The notes below the pieces were generated by a model. That model searched no databases. It worked only from the letters and a program-made list of their open reading frames with translations, and was not told the origin of the DNA. A stretch of DNA of 64,000 nucleotides from Chitinophagales bacterium (GTDB taxonomy: Bacteria > Bacteroidota > Bacteroidia > Chitinophagales > Chitinophagaceae): the NCBI GenBank assembly GCA_015654695.1, contig JAATGJ010000018.1:25230-89229 (forward strand). The letters are read 5' to 3'. Positions 32,615-43,038 of the stretch are shown in pieces. Position 1 is the first letter of the stretch; every line of letters starts with the position of its first letter. A program made the position numbers and the translations under genes.

Positions 32615-35374
32615 CTAAAAACGAATATTATAATTAATAAAAGGAATGACACTTCCGAAAATCGAAAGTTTATACCCGTTTACAAACCCGTTCTCAGAAA
32701 CAAAATATACTGAATAGGGATTTTTTCTTCCAAGCAGGTTGTAGAGCCCTATAGTCCATGAGTTATGTGTCTTCTGGTGTTCCTTATGATTGCCTTCTAT
32801 ATTCATAGAAAAATCTGTACGCATATAATCAGGTATGCGGTAAGCATTGCGGTCCGAATACAATACCCGCTCCGAACCTCCATAGTAGTAACGGCCGACA
32901 GGCAGCGTAATAGGCCGGCCGGTACTATAGGTAGAATTCAGCGAGACGCTGAAACGATGGTTTACCCGGAATGTACCGGTAAATGTAACATCCTGCGGTT
33001 TATCATAATTAGCTGGATAATAATCACCTTCATTAACAAGTGTAGCAGGATCATTACCCGCGGATTTGAGAAGGATACGTGAATACGTATAACTGATCCA
33101 ACCGTTCAGTTTACCGCCTGGTTTTTTTATAAGAACTTCCACCCCATATGCTTTTCCTTTTGTATTGATCACTTCCGTTTCAATAGTATGGTTCATGACG
33201 AGTGTAGCTCCCGGTTTATAATCAAGATAATCCCGGATACGTTTATAATACACTTCTACTGATGTTTCGATCGTATTCGATTTAAGGTTTTTATAAAACC
33301 CAAGTGATACCTGGTCACCCTGCTGCGGTTTAATATTGGGATCACTTAACTTCCATATATCTGTAGGGGCGATGGCGGTCGTGTTGGAAAGCATGTGTAT
33401 GTATTGCCGCTGCGAATTGTAACCAGCCTTTACTGAGAAGTTATTGGAGAATGCATAACGTACCGAAAGCCTGATCTCCGGCCCCATATATGTTTTGATG
33501 AATTTTCCCTTACTATAATCTTTGGTTTCAATAACATTGACGGAAGATACCGGTAAACCCGGTGCATAATAGTTTACCTGCTGCGGGCCGAGATAGTTAT
33601 AGATCGAATAACGTATGCCTGTTTGCAGGGATAGTTTATTAGTCGGATTGAACCTGTGTGTAATATAAATGCCGCTTTCCAACGCCTTTTCCGGTTCTAC
33701 TTCATTATGGGTCACCTCGGAATTGCCGCCTTTTGGATCTAATGAGCCGGGTTGCAATTTATACAACAGGGTGCTGAAACCAAAATCGAATGAATGCTGC
33801 TGGTTTTTATAATACACAAAATTTGCTTTCGCATATACCTGGCGGATATCAAACCTGAGCGTAAAGGCATTTACCTGGTTGTCGGCGCTGAATACTTTAT
33901 ACCTGTATTGATCTGATCCGGCAATAAACATGGCGCTTAGTTTACTGTTGAAATTTTTCTTCCATTTCACATTCATATTGCGGTTGCTGTATCCGTAGGT
34001 GGTGTCGCTGTTGAGTGCAAACTGGTCATTACTAAAATAACCGGTAAAATATAATTGGCTGGAACTGTCAATACGATGGCTGATACCAACATTGATATCC
34101 TGGAAAGATGCTTTACTGTTTTTATATTCCTCCGGTAATAAACCAAGCAGCCAGTTGGCATAGGTAGTACGTCCCCCAAAAATGAAAGAGGTGCGGTCTT
34201 TTATAATGGGGCCTTCCACGTTCACCCGGCTGGTAATAATGCCGAGTCCGGCTGAGCCTGTAATTTTTTTCTTATTGCCTTCCCGGCTGCTGATGTCCAG
34301 TACAGAAGCTAAACGGCCACCAAACTTTGCAGGAATGCTGCTTTTATACAGCTCTATATCTTTTATTACTTCAGGATTAAATGCGGAAAACATTCCGAAG
34401 AAATGAGAAGGGTTGTAAATGTTAGCGTCATTAAATAATATCAGGTTCTGATCCGCTGACCCTCCACGCACATTAAAACCTGTACTGGCTTCTCCTACTG
34501 TTTTAACGCCAGGCAATGTTGTTATCACACGCAATACATCGGCTTCACCAAATAATGACGGCACCCGGCGAATACTTTCAATATTAAGCCGTTCAACTCC
34601 CATTTGTACCTGCGTAATATTAGCTGTCTTTTTTGCAGACACCACTACCTCCTTCAATGTCGTGACCTGTTCAGGAACATCAACATCCATTTTACCGTCA
34701 GTATATACCATCAGTTGGAGATGGGTATCCTTCATACCTATCGCCAGTATATTCAGGATGTGTTTACCCGCAGGAATAGTAAGTGAATAATATCCGTATC
34801 CGTCCGTTGTGGTTGAATAGGTATTATTGACAAACACTGAAGCATTCACCAGTGGTTCGCCGGTTTTTGCATTACGTAGATTCCCGGTAACGATAGCGTT
34901 CCCCTTAATCACATTTGTTTTTGTTCCTATTTCGTATAGCTTGTTCGCGGAAGCTATTTTGACAGCTCTTTTCGTTTGTAATCCGTAATCAGCAACCGTA
35001 TCCTTAGCCGGATCAGCAGGCAGACTTATTGTTGGTGAAAAAAAGCCTGAAGGCAAAGTGGTAACGAGCTTTATTCCTTTTGTTATAAAGACCCTGTTCA
35101 TTTTATCAACAGAAAATTGCAAGCCGGTATTTTTCAAAGCCTTTTCCAGCACCTGTTGCAGTAGCTCATCTTTGACGGAAAAGGAAACAAATAATGAATC
35201 TGTTTGCAGCTGATCATAATAAAAAAAATAAGGACTTTGTGCTTCTATACGTTGAAAGAATTCCTTAAGAGTGATGTTCTCAAACTGACCGCTAATCATA
35301 ATGGTCTTACCCTCCTGCGCCCCGCAGCGGATCAATAACATAAAAAAACAAATACCAAAGAAAAGCTTTTTCAT
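32615..35374 (-). CDS. TonB-dependent receptor with STN domain
   Basis: 919 residues from ATG 35374 with signal peptide MKKLFFGICFFMLLIRCGAQ. An STN domain follows (FENITLKEFFQRIEAQSPYFFYYD), then a carboxypeptidase-like beta-sandwich (AIVTGNLRNAKTGEPLVNASVFVNN), the plug (TTLPGVKTVGEASTGFNVRGG, NLILFNDANIYNPSHFFG) and a 22-strand-type barrel ending in aromatic INYNIRF. It imports an unknown substrate. The STN domain hints at sigma/anti-sigma signalling, but no fecI/fecR pair is near. Confidence 0.92.
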   Translation of the reverse strand: MKKLFFGICFFMLLIRCGAQEGKTIMISGQFENITLKEFFQRIEAQSPYFFYYDQLQTDSLFVSFSVKDELLQQVLEKALKNTGLQFSVDKMNRVFITKGIKLVTTLPSGFFSPTISLPADPAKDTVADYGLQTKRAVKIASANKLYEIGTKTNVIKGNAIVTGNLRNAKTGEPLVNASVFVNNTYSTTTDGYGYYSLTIPAGKHILNILAIGMKDTHLQLMVYTDGKMDVDVPEQVTTLKEVVVSAKKTANITQVQMGVERLNIESIRRVPSLFGEADVLRVITTLPGVKTVGEASTGFNVRGGSADQNLILFNDANIYNPSHFFGMFSAFNPEVIKDIELYKSSIPAKFGGRLASVLDISSREGNKKKITGSAGLGIITSRVNVEGPIIKDRTSFIFGGRTTYANWLLGLLPEEYKNSKASFQDINVGISHRIDSSSQLYFTGYFSNDQFALNSDTTYGYSNRNMNVKWKKNFNSKLSAMFIAGSDQYRYKVFSADNQVNAFTLRFDIRQVYAKANFVYYKNQQHSFDFGFSTLLYKLQPGSLDPKGGNSEVTHNEVEPEKALESGIYITHRFNPTNKLSLQTGIRYSIYNYLGPQQVNYYAPGLPVSSVNVIETKDYSKGKFIKTYMGPEIRLSVRYAFSNNFSVKAGYNSQRQYIHMLSNTTAIAPTDIWKLSDPNIKPQQGDQVSLGFYKNLKSNTIETSVEVYYKRIRDYLDYKPGATLVMNHTIETEVINTKGKAYGVEVLIKKPGGKLNGWISYTYSRILLKSAGNDPATLVNEGDYYPANYDKPQDVTFTGTFRVNHRFSVSLNSTYSTGRPITLPVGRYYYGGSERVLYSDRNAYRIPDYMRTDFSMNIEGNHKEHQKTHNSWTIGLYNLLGRKNPYSVYFVSENGFVNGYKLSIFGSVIPFINYNIRF

Positions 35375-35512
35375 GCTACGGATATATTTGATTATAGTAT
35401 GCTGTAAGACTAACAATAACCCGTTCCACATTTTTTTTATACCGTAACTTTAACCGGCTCCGGTATTGCTGTACTTCCTTCCGTTTATCTTCCAGCGCAT
35501 TCAGCAAAGTCT

Positions 35513-36088
35513 TCAGTTTTTTAACCGGGTAATACCTGTTCTCTTTATAAATAAAAAAACATTCCTGGAAAGAAACTTTCTTTCCACTGCCATGCCATCT
35601 ATTTTTTCTTCCAGTAATTTGATCCTTTTGGCATAGACAATCGCCCTGCCCTGTGTGAGGCGCTGGTAGAACCCTTTTTTAATACCATTGTTTTCCTTCA
35701 GATATACAAAGGTTTGCCCCTGGAATGAAAATTCATTTACCCTTTCTCCAAATAATACTACTGCAACTCCATTAGGATGCTTTACAGTTACTTCATCCTG
35801 GTATATGTCATACATAATTTGCACGTTACGATACCAGAAACCATCATAATAGACTGATCCCGTAAGCCAGTTTTTTGAAAGATAAAACGCATGATCCTGG
35901 ATAGTAGCAGGATAGCCATAAAACTGCCGGCCATTGTAAAGAGAAGATAACGTCTCCTGCTGGCTGGAATAATAGATATTTACCAGGCTGTCTTCCATTG
36001 CCTGCGAAGTCCTGTTCAATGAATCAAGTGCCTGTCCCGACGCATGTAGTGAAGAAAGGAAAAATAAAAACCCTGCTAATTTTCGCAT
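35513..36088 (-). CDS. exported protein with likely -1 frameshift extension
   Basis: 191 residues with signal peptide (MRKLAGFLFFLSSLHASGQA). No family recognised. The zero frame ends in TTA AAA AAC TGA. The run A-AAA-AAC (35516-35522) is a classical -1 slippery heptamer in the right phase. In the -1 frame coding continues for 45 residues (LKTLLNALEDKRKEVQQYRS...), a charged helix, to a TAG at 35376, one base before the receptor ATG. Programmed frameshifting, a real mutation, or a homopolymer base-call error are possible. First gene of the receptor/DUF4249 operon. Confidence 0.65.
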   Translation of the reverse strand: MRKLAGFLFFLSSLHASGQALDSLNRTSQAMEDSLVNIYYSSQQETLSSLYNGRQFYGYPATIQDHAFYLSKNWLTGSVYYDGFWYRNVQIMYDIYQDEVTVKHPNGVAVVLFGERVNEFSFQGQTFVYLKENNGIKKGFYQRLTQGRAIVYAKRIKLLEEKIDGMAVERKFLSRNVFLFIKRTGITRLKN

Positions 36089-36236
36089 GAAGCCATTCGT
36101 TATAGAATCTAAATATAATGAAAACAGGGCTTATGGAGATTTCAAAATAATTTAAAAGATATAATCACTATGGAATAAAGGAAAATAAAAGTTCAGGATC
36201 ATTGATATCCCGGTCTATAAAAAGCTTGAGCCTTTA

Positions 36237-36410
36237 TTAAAGTAGATGCCTAAAACTGTCTTCAATGAAAAAGTTGCTCCGTCTTACAGATATCACATTA
36301 AAAATAAGTTGCTTATGTTTTCGCCATTCTACCTGATCTTCCTGCATATAAAATTTACAACTGGTGACAGTGACCCTGTCATGAGAAAGAACCAGATAAA
36401 GTAAAGTCAC
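36237..36410 (-). CDS. possible small ORF in otherwise empty intergenic region
   Basis: A GTG-started 57-codon ORF (ATG option at 36347, MQEDQVEWRKHKQLIF) beginning just after the glucosidase stop. The composition is plausible for a protein, but there is no ribosome site, family or context. Nothing else is seen in 36089-36418. Confidence 0.22.
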   Translation of the reverse strand: MTLLYLVLSHDRVTVTSCKFYMQEDQVEWRKHKQLIFNVISVRRSNFFIEDSFRHLL

Positions 36411-36418
36411 TTTTAATA

Positions 36419-39040
36419 CTACTCATTCTTGTTTCCATACTCACTGATCAGCTCAGCTACCAATGCCGTCCATCCTGTTTGATGGCTGGCACCAAGACCC
36501 TTCCCCGTGTTTCCATGAAAGTATTCATAGAATAATACAAGGTGTTCATTACCCGGCTGTTTATAAAACCAGCTATAATCACCATATAAACGACGATTCC
36601 CTTCCGCGTCCTTTTCAAATAAACTGATCACCCGCTTCGTCAATCCATCTGCTATTTGTGACAGGTTCATTTTATTGCCGGAACCTGTTGGGTATTCCAC
36701 CAGTAATGTATCCCCATAAAACTCTCCGTATTTGCGGATAGACTGAATGATCAGGAAATTAATGGGCATCCACACAGGGCCCCGCCAGTTCGAGTTGCCG
36801 CCAAACATATCTGAGGTAGAATCTCCGGGATCATACCTTATAGTATAGGTATTCCCTTCCACCACTACGGAATACGGGTTTTTGTCATGATACTTTGACA
36901 AAGCCCTTATACCACCTTCTGACAAAAAACCTTCTTCATCCAGTAAGCGTTTCAGCAGGTTGATCAATCTTTCTTTAGGTACCAGTGATAATAATATTTC
37001 TTCGTCATTGCTTCTTTCTTCGTTGGGCCAGAATTTATTATTCTTCTTCCGGTAATTCTCAAACCATGTCATCCGCTTTCTGAAATCCGTCAGGTGATCC
37101 ATCGCTTTTTTGCTGATCGTGGACACAGCATATAATGAGGTAACACCTACCACTGACTGTATCCTGAGCGGTACCGGCTCCGCACCGGTAACGCATAATA
37201 CATCATAAAAGAATTTATCCTCCTCGTTCCACAAACCGTGTTCATTCAGTGATTCTGCTATCAATACAAAGTGTTCGCAAAATTTAGTCACAGTATCTTC
37301 AAATGAACGGTCATGCATGGCGATCTCAATCGCTATATCCATCATGTCTAATGCATAGGTACCCATCCAGCTCGTACCATCAGCCTGCTCCAGTTGCATT
37401 TCACCGGGAAAATGAAAACTACGATTGAACACACCGATATTATCCAGGCCAAGAAAGCCTCCTTCAAAAATGTTGTTGCCGTTTATATCCTTTCGGTTGA
37501 TCCACCATGTAAAATTGATCAGCAGCTTATGAAATATTTTTTTCAGGAAATCAATATCACCTGTTCCTGTTTGTTTCTTTTCAATATTATATACCTGCAT
37601 AGCCGCCCATGCCTGCACGGGGGGGTTCACATCGCTGAAGTTCCATTCATAAGAAGGCAACTGACCATCAGGTTTCATATACCATTCCCGCATTACCAGC
37701 AATAACTGGTGCTTGGCAAAAGTCGGATCTACCACCGCCATAGATATACACTGAAAAGCCAGGTCCCAGGCTGCATACCAGGGATACTCCCATTTGTCCG
37801 GCATTAAAACGATGTCCTGGTTCTTCAGGTGCTTCCAGTCATTATTACGCCCCGACATTTTTGAAAGACTAACCGGCGTAATACCATCACTGGTGCTCAG
37901 CCATTCTTCCACATCAAAATGATAATATTGTTTGCTCCATAAAATACCCGCCAGCGCCTGCCGCTGTATTTGCGCCATCTCTTCGCTCATCCCTTTAGGC
38001 AAAATAGCTGAATAAAAATCATCCGCTTCCTGCTTGCGTACTTTGAATATATCCTTGAATGTATTGGGAAATGGATGATCCACCCATTTATTATTGAGGC
38101 GGCAATAAATCGTTTTGGTAGCGCCGCCATTCACCTTCATCTTATATACAGGTGAGAATTTTGTTCCTGTTTTCTTTTTGGAAAGTTCAGCAACGTTCTT
38201 TCCGTTAATGATCGCATCATGAAAAGCATCTTTTACAAAGATCGTTTCATTGGGCACACCCGATATCACTTCTGTATTGGTCTCGTTTTCTGTAAAAAAA
38301 CTTTTGTCCGGCGGCTGATAATAAAAATAATAATCACCCAGTCTTTCATGCTCGGCCCTTACTGTTGTTTTATTCACATAACTGATCAGAGGCTTTTCCT
38401 TAAAGCTTCCCTGGTTCCAGCGGTTATAAAACCATAAAGCAGGCAGTACCGTGATCTCAGCGGCCCTCGTGTAGCGGTTGGTTATATCAATTTGTATAAA
38501 TATATCCTGTGCACCCTGTTTGGCGTACGTGACCTTGACATCAAAATACTGGTTCTTTGTAAATACGCCTGTATCCAATATCTCATATTCAGGATCCAGT
38601 TTACCTCTTTTCTGATTTTCTTCTCTTAACTGGGTATAAGGAAAAGCCTGCTGGGGGTATTTGTACAAATACTCCATGTAATAATGCGTGGGAAGATTGT
38701 CAAGATAATAGTATAACTCTTTTACATCCTCTCCATGATTTCCCTGCGGGTTACTGAGTCCGAATAATCTTTCTTTTAATATAGGATCATTGCCATTCCA
38801 TAAAGAGATACAAAAACAAAGATTGCCAAAGAAATCGGAGATACCGGCCAACCCGTCTTCACCCCACAGGTAGGCACGGCTATGAGAATGGTCGAACGGG
38901 AAATAATGCCACGCATCGCCGTTAGGACTATAATCTTCGCGTACGGTACCCCATTGCCGTTCGCTTAGGTAAGGACCCCATTGCGCTAATGGAACTGTTT
39001 TAGTGGAATTTACTGCCAGTCGCTGATGTTCTGCTGTCAT
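36419..39040 (-). CDS. GH63-family glucosidase-like hydrolase
   Basis: 873 residues from ATG 39040 (MTAEHQRLAVNST). The N-terminal beta domain (WGTVREDYSPNGDAWHYF) is followed by an (alpha/alpha)6 catalytic barrel: YPWYAAWDLAFQCISM, PVQAWAAMQVYN, LEQADGTSWMGTYALDMM, NSNWRGPVWMPINFL and GASHQTGWTALVAEL. This fits GH63/MGH1 enzymes acting on alpha-glucosides such as glucosylglycerate or trehalose-like compounds. No signal peptide, so cytoplasmic. It lies next to pentose-phosphate genes, which might use released glucose after phosphorylation. Confidence 0.85.
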   Translation of the reverse strand: MTAEHQRLAVNSTKTVPLAQWGPYLSERQWGTVREDYSPNGDAWHYFPFDHSHSRAYLWGEDGLAGISDFFGNLCFCISLWNGNDPILKERLFGLSNPQGNHGEDVKELYYYLDNLPTHYYMEYLYKYPQQAFPYTQLREENQKRGKLDPEYEILDTGVFTKNQYFDVKVTYAKQGAQDIFIQIDITNRYTRAAEITVLPALWFYNRWNQGSFKEKPLISYVNKTTVRAEHERLGDYYFYYQPPDKSFFTENETNTEVISGVPNETIFVKDAFHDAIINGKNVAELSKKKTGTKFSPVYKMKVNGGATKTIYCRLNNKWVDHPFPNTFKDIFKVRKQEADDFYSAILPKGMSEEMAQIQRQALAGILWSKQYYHFDVEEWLSTSDGITPVSLSKMSGRNNDWKHLKNQDIVLMPDKWEYPWYAAWDLAFQCISMAVVDPTFAKHQLLLVMREWYMKPDGQLPSYEWNFSDVNPPVQAWAAMQVYNIEKKQTGTGDIDFLKKIFHKLLINFTWWINRKDINGNNIFEGGFLGLDNIGVFNRSFHFPGEMQLEQADGTSWMGTYALDMMDIAIEIAMHDRSFEDTVTKFCEHFVLIAESLNEHGLWNEEDKFFYDVLCVTGAEPVPLRIQSVVGVTSLYAVSTISKKAMDHLTDFRKRMTWFENYRKKNNKFWPNEERSNDEEILLSLVPKERLINLLKRLLDEEGFLSEGGIRALSKYHDKNPYSVVVEGNTYTIRYDPGDSTSDMFGGNSNWRGPVWMPINFLIIQSIRKYGEFYGDTLLVEYPTGSGNKMNLSQIADGLTKRVISLFEKDAEGNRRLYGDYSWFYKQPGNEHLVLFYEYFHGNTGKGLGASHQTGWTALVAELISEYGNKNE

Positions 39041-39133
39041 GAATATATTGGATTTATCGTATATCACCGGCAAGCAATAGTAGTTAGAATAGTGAAGATA
39101 AATAATACGAATGAATTAGTTACTGGTGAAACA

Positions 39134-39952
39134 TCATTGATATTTCTTTACCAGGTCAACCAGTATTTTTTTATCCGCTTCATTGATCGTTTTTGATGAA
39201 TCGGCCTGGACAAAATGCAGCTTAAATGATTGAATAGCGTTAGCGGGATTTTTAATATCATACCCGATTATCCGCAGTGCCTGCATTTCATTAAAACCAT
39301 CCGGGATAGTAATAGCTGTTGTATCATACCAAAACCCGTATCCATTTTGTGCCAGTTTTTGCCAGGGAAAATTCCTGTTAGGATCAACTTTGCGTCCCGG
39401 AGCAACATCTGCATGTCCCACAAAATTGGCTGCCGGTATAGAATAAGCCCTTTTTAATCGCCCGAGTAATTCTATCACACTGTTAATTTGCTCATCCGTG
39501 AAAGGCTCAAAACCATTATTATCAATCTCAATGCCAATGCTGCTGCTGTTGAGGTCAGTAGCATTGCCCCACCTGCTCACACCCGCATGATGAGCTCTCA
39601 GCAGGTCATTGAGCATGTGGTGAACGGTTCCATCCTTACACACCACATAATGTGCGCTGACCTGTGTTCTTGCCAAAGTGAACGTTTTCAATGTTTGATC
39701 GCAACTGTTCTGCGCCGTATGATGGATCACCACGAAATTGGGCCGCCGCATACTGAAGTTGGTAGTCCCGGCCCAGGAAGAAGCATAGTTTAATCCTGTG
39801 GAATCAGCTACCGGGTATTCCCGCAATAGTTTGGCGTATTCCTTTACTTGTTTTTTATATACTTTATTGGTGGTGGTATATGGGTTGCGGGCACAACTAT
39901 TAATTATGATCATAGTTCCAATAAAAAAAACAAGGCGCAGTAAATCCTTCAT
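39134..39952 (-). CDS. N-acetylmuramoyl-L-alanine amidase (Amidase_2), lipoprotein
   Basis: 272 residues. A signal peptide with a Cys in INSCARN suggests a lipoprotein. The amidase_2 zinc site is VIHHTAQ, AHHAGVSRWG and GHADVAPGRKVDP, with SIGIEIDNNG between. It would cleave peptide stems from peptidoglycan in the envelope. Divergent from gnd; both promoters must lie in the 95 bp between. Confidence 0.9.
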   Translation of the reverse strand: MKDLLRLVFFIGTMIIINSCARNPYTTTNKVYKKQVKEYAKLLREYPVADSTGLNYASSWAGTTNFSMRRPNFVVIHHTAQNSCDQTLKTFTLARTQVSAHYVVCKDGTVHHMLNDLLRAHHAGVSRWGNATDLNSSSIGIEIDNNGFEPFTDEQINSVIELLGRLKRAYSIPAANFVGHADVAPGRKVDPNRNFPWQKLAQNGYGFWYDTTAITIPDGFNEMQALRIIGYDIKNPANAIQSFKLHFVQADSSKTINEADKKILVDLVKKYQ

Positions 39953-40047
39953 ATAACAAAAGTATGCTTATCTGAAAAAGGGTATCGCAAAAATACGCCT
40001 GCGATCAACATTATTAACAACTGGTGTATCTTCATAAAAAATACTGT

Positions 40048-41493
40048 ATGGCTGCGCATTTTGGAATGATCGGATTAGGAACCATGGGAAGTAACCTGGT
40101 AATGAATGTAGCCGATCATGGCTTTGAAGCCTGCGGGTATGATCGTGATCCGGCCCAGCAAAAAAGATTAATGGAAGAAGCGAAGGGAAAAACAGTTACT
40201 ACCGCCGCAACACTTCCTGAGTTTATACAGGCTTTGCAAACACCACGCATCATTATGTTACTGGTTCCTGCTGGTAAAATTGTAGATACCGTATTAAGCG
40301 ATCTTATGCCATTAGTACAAAAAGGAGACATTGTCATTGATGGGGGTAATTCTCATTTTGTGGATACGGAAAGACGTTTCTTGCAATTACAAAACTCAGG
40401 TGTGCATTTTATCGGTATGGGTGTAAGTGGTGGTGAAGAAGGTGCCAGGTTTGGGCCCAGCCTGATGCCGGGCGGAAACAAAGAAAGTTATGAATTGATA
40501 AAACCTATTGTGGAATCCATTGCTGCCAAAAGTGATGAAGGCGCTTGTGTATCTTTTATGGGCAACAGTGCAGCCGGTCATTATACCAAGATGGTGCATA
40601 ATGGTATTGAATATGCCATGATGCAGCTGATCAGTGAAGTATATGGTATTTTAAAGAATGTAGGTCAGTTTAATAATGCTGAATTACATCAATTGTTTTC
40701 TGCATGGAATAAATCAGCATTACAATCTTTCTTAATTGAAATAACAGCCGATGTTTTTTTGAAAAAAGATGGCGATACCCCGGTTGACCTCGTAGATATG
40801 ATACTGGATAAAGCTAAACAAAAAGGTACTGGTATGTGGACGAGCCAAAGCGCTATGGACCTGAATGTACCCATTCCTGTCATTGATGCAGCAGTCAGCA
40901 TGAGATATCTTTCTGCATTGAAAGATGAAAGAGTAAAAAATTCAAAATTCTATTCATTCAGCACTGAAAAGAATTCCATTACTAAAGAAGAACTGGCATC
41001 CGCCTGCAAAAACGCATTGCATTTCGGATTTTTATTATCATATGGACAGGGATTGCAATTACTGGGTGTGGCTTCAGCTCAATATAATTATAATATAAAC
41101 ATCAGTGAAGTTGTTCGGGTATGGAAAGGCGGGTGTATTATACGTTCTGTTTTACTAAACGATCTTCGCAAGGCTTACCAGCAGGACAATGCATTATCCA
41201 ATATCATTTCATCTCCTGTCTTCCAGCCTTTATTCAGCCAGTTAAGAAAAGATGTTGCGCTGGTATTGAAAACAGCAATGGATAACGGTCTTCCTGCAGC
41301 TTCGCTGGGTGCATCGCTCCATTATTTTGATGCGTATATTACCAATCGCCTGCCTGCCAACCTTATCCAGGCGCAACGTGATTATTTCGGCGCACATACC
41401 TATGAACGCATTGACAAAACCGGGGTATTCCATACAGAATGGGAAGGCAAGCCTCCTGTTGTTACCTCCGCACAGAAACCAAAGGAAGAATAA
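40048..41493 (+). CDS. gnd: 6-phosphogluconate dehydrogenase, decarboxylating
   Basis: 481 residues from ATG 40048; an upstream GTG is unlikely. Rossmann motif FGMIGLGTMGSNLVMNVADHG, then DIVIDGGNSHF, IGMGVSGGEEGARFGPSLMPGG, KMVHNGIEYAMMQLISE and the C-terminal DAYITNRLPANLIQAQRDYFGAH. Oxidises 6-phosphogluconate to ribulose-5-phosphate with NADP+. First gene of gnd-zwf-pgl. Confidence 0.96.
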   Translation: MAAHFGMIGLGTMGSNLVMNVADHGFEACGYDRDPAQQKRLMEEAKGKTVTTAATLPEFIQALQTPRIIMLLVPAGKIVDTVLSDLMPLVQKGDIVIDGGNSHFVDTERRFLQLQNSGVHFIGMGVSGGEEGARFGPSLMPGGNKESYELIKPIVESIAAKSDEGACVSFMGNSAAGHYTKMVHNGIEYAMMQLISEVYGILKNVGQFNNAELHQLFSAWNKSALQSFLIEITADVFLKKDGDTPVDLVDMILDKAKQKGTGMWTSQSAMDLNVPIPVIDAAVSMRYLSALKDERVKNSKFYSFSTEKNSITKEELASACKNALHFGFLLSYGQGLQLLGVASAQYNYNINISEVVRVWKGGCIIRSVLLNDLRKAYQQDNALSNIISSPVFQPLFSQLRKDVALVLKTAMDNGLPAASLGASLHYFDAYITNRLPANLIQAQRDYFGAHTYERIDKTGVFHTEWEGKPPVVTSAQKPKEE

Positions 41494-41504
41494 AAGATAT
41501 TAAC

Positions 41505-43037
41505 ATGAAAGCAAAAGAAACACCACCTGCCAACATCGTGATCTTCGGAGGAAAGGGAGACCTGGCCTGGCGAAAACTGATCCCGGCCTTTTATAATTTA
41601 TTTATCAGCGGCTACCTGCCGGAGCAATTCGCTATTTATGGCGTTCACTATGAAAAAATGGAAGAGAAAAAATATGAAGCCCATTTACTGGAAGGGATCA
41701 ATACATTTTCCCGCACCGGTAAAGCCAATAAAGAGCAGTGGAAAAAATTCGCTGCACGGGTTTTCTTTTTTGAAGGAGATTTTACCGCTGAAGATACATT
41801 CAGGCGATTATCTGGTACACTAAGTGCAAATGATAAAGAATGGAAAAGCCGGGCCGTCCGTTTATTTTATTATTCAGTATCGCCGCGTTTCATTGAACCC
41901 ATTTCTTTGTTCCTGGCAAAATTTGAGCTGGCCAATGATACGGGTTCCGACAGGATAGTAATAGAAAAGCCTTTTGGCAGTGACCTGCATACAGCGAAGG
42001 AATTAAACCAACTGCTGACAAAACATTTTAAAGAAAAACAGATCTACCGGATAGATCATTATCTCGGTAAAGAAACGGTACAGAACCTGATGGCTTTTCG
42101 TTTCGCCAACATAGTATATGAATCTATCTGGAACCATAATTATATTGAACATGTCCAGATTACCGTTGCTGAAAACATTGGCGTAGGAGGACGTGGTAAT
42201 TACTATGAACAGGCCGGCGCTTTAAAAGACATGATACAAAATCATTTGCTGCAATTGCTTTGTGTAACGGCGATGGAACCGCCTGTTTCACTGGATGCGG
42301 AAGATATCCGTAATAAAAAAGTAGATGTATTGAAATCCGTGCGGCCCCTGACTAAAGCCGATATGAGAAAAAATGTAGTCAGGGGGCAATATGGTGAAGG
42401 AACTGTCAATGGTAAAAAACAGCCCGCTTACCGGGAAGAAAAAAACGTAAACCCGAAATCAACTACTGAAACATTCATCTCTCTTAAATTATTTGTTGAC
42501 AACTGGCGCTGGCAAAACGTACCTTTTTATTTACGAACTGGTAAATGTTTGGAAAAAAGCACTTCGCTGATCGTAATACAGTTCAAACCGGTACCGTATA
42601 ATTTGTTTGGAAATAAAATAATATCAGATCCTCGTCCCAACCAGCTTATCATTAGCATTCAGCCGGAAATGGAAACCACGTTATTGTTTCATGCAAAAGA
42701 ACCCGGGGTAAAGATGGTAATCAAACCTGTTGAAATGGATTTCACTTACAAAGAAAGCTATGACGCGCCGGTGCCGGAAGCGTACGAAACTTTATTACTG
42801 GAAATACTGGAAGGAGATGCAGCTATGTTCATGCGGGCTGACCAGGTAGAAGCAGCATGGAAGGTGGTAACACCAATTATGGAAGCATGGAAAAAAGAAC
42901 CTGTTCCCCGTTTTCCCAACTACGAACCCGGAAGCTGGGGACCTAAAGCAGCGGAAGTGTTGATACAACCACAGGGTTGTTCATGGACATTATTACCAGA
43001 GAACGGTATCACTAAAAACACGATCAGGAAAAAATAA
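41505..43037 (+). CDS. zwf: glucose-6-phosphate 1-dehydrogenase
   Basis: 510 residues from ATG 41505, 11 bp after gnd. NIVIFGGKGDLAWRKLIPAFY replaces the usual GASGDL nucleotide motif in part; RIVIEKPFGSDLHTA, the active-site IYRIDHYLGKETVQN and WRWQNVPFYLRTGKCL are present. It makes 6-phosphogluconolactone and NADPH. Confidence 0.95.
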   Translation: MKAKETPPANIVIFGGKGDLAWRKLIPAFYNLFISGYLPEQFAIYGVHYEKMEEKKYEAHLLEGINTFSRTGKANKEQWKKFAARVFFFEGDFTAEDTFRRLSGTLSANDKEWKSRAVRLFYYSVSPRFIEPISLFLAKFELANDTGSDRIVIEKPFGSDLHTAKELNQLLTKHFKEKQIYRIDHYLGKETVQNLMAFRFANIVYESIWNHNYIEHVQITVAENIGVGGRGNYYEQAGALKDMIQNHLLQLLCVTAMEPPVSLDAEDIRNKKVDVLKSVRPLTKADMRKNVVRGQYGEGTVNGKKQPAYREEKNVNPKSTTETFISLKLFVDNWRWQNVPFYLRTGKCLEKSTSLIVIQFKPVPYNLFGNKIISDPRPNQLIISIQPEMETTLLFHAKEPGVKMVIKPVEMDFTYKESYDAPVPEAYETLLLEILEGDAAMFMRADQVEAAWKVVTPIMEAWKKEPVPRFPNYEPGSWGPKAAEVLIQPQGCSWTLLPENGITKNTIRKK

Positions 43038-43038
43038 A

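Noticed and set aside
41439..41505. Upstream ATG at 41439 for zwf
   Set aside because: It would overlap gnd by 55 bp; the ATG at 41505 gives the normal N-terminus before the Rossmann motif.
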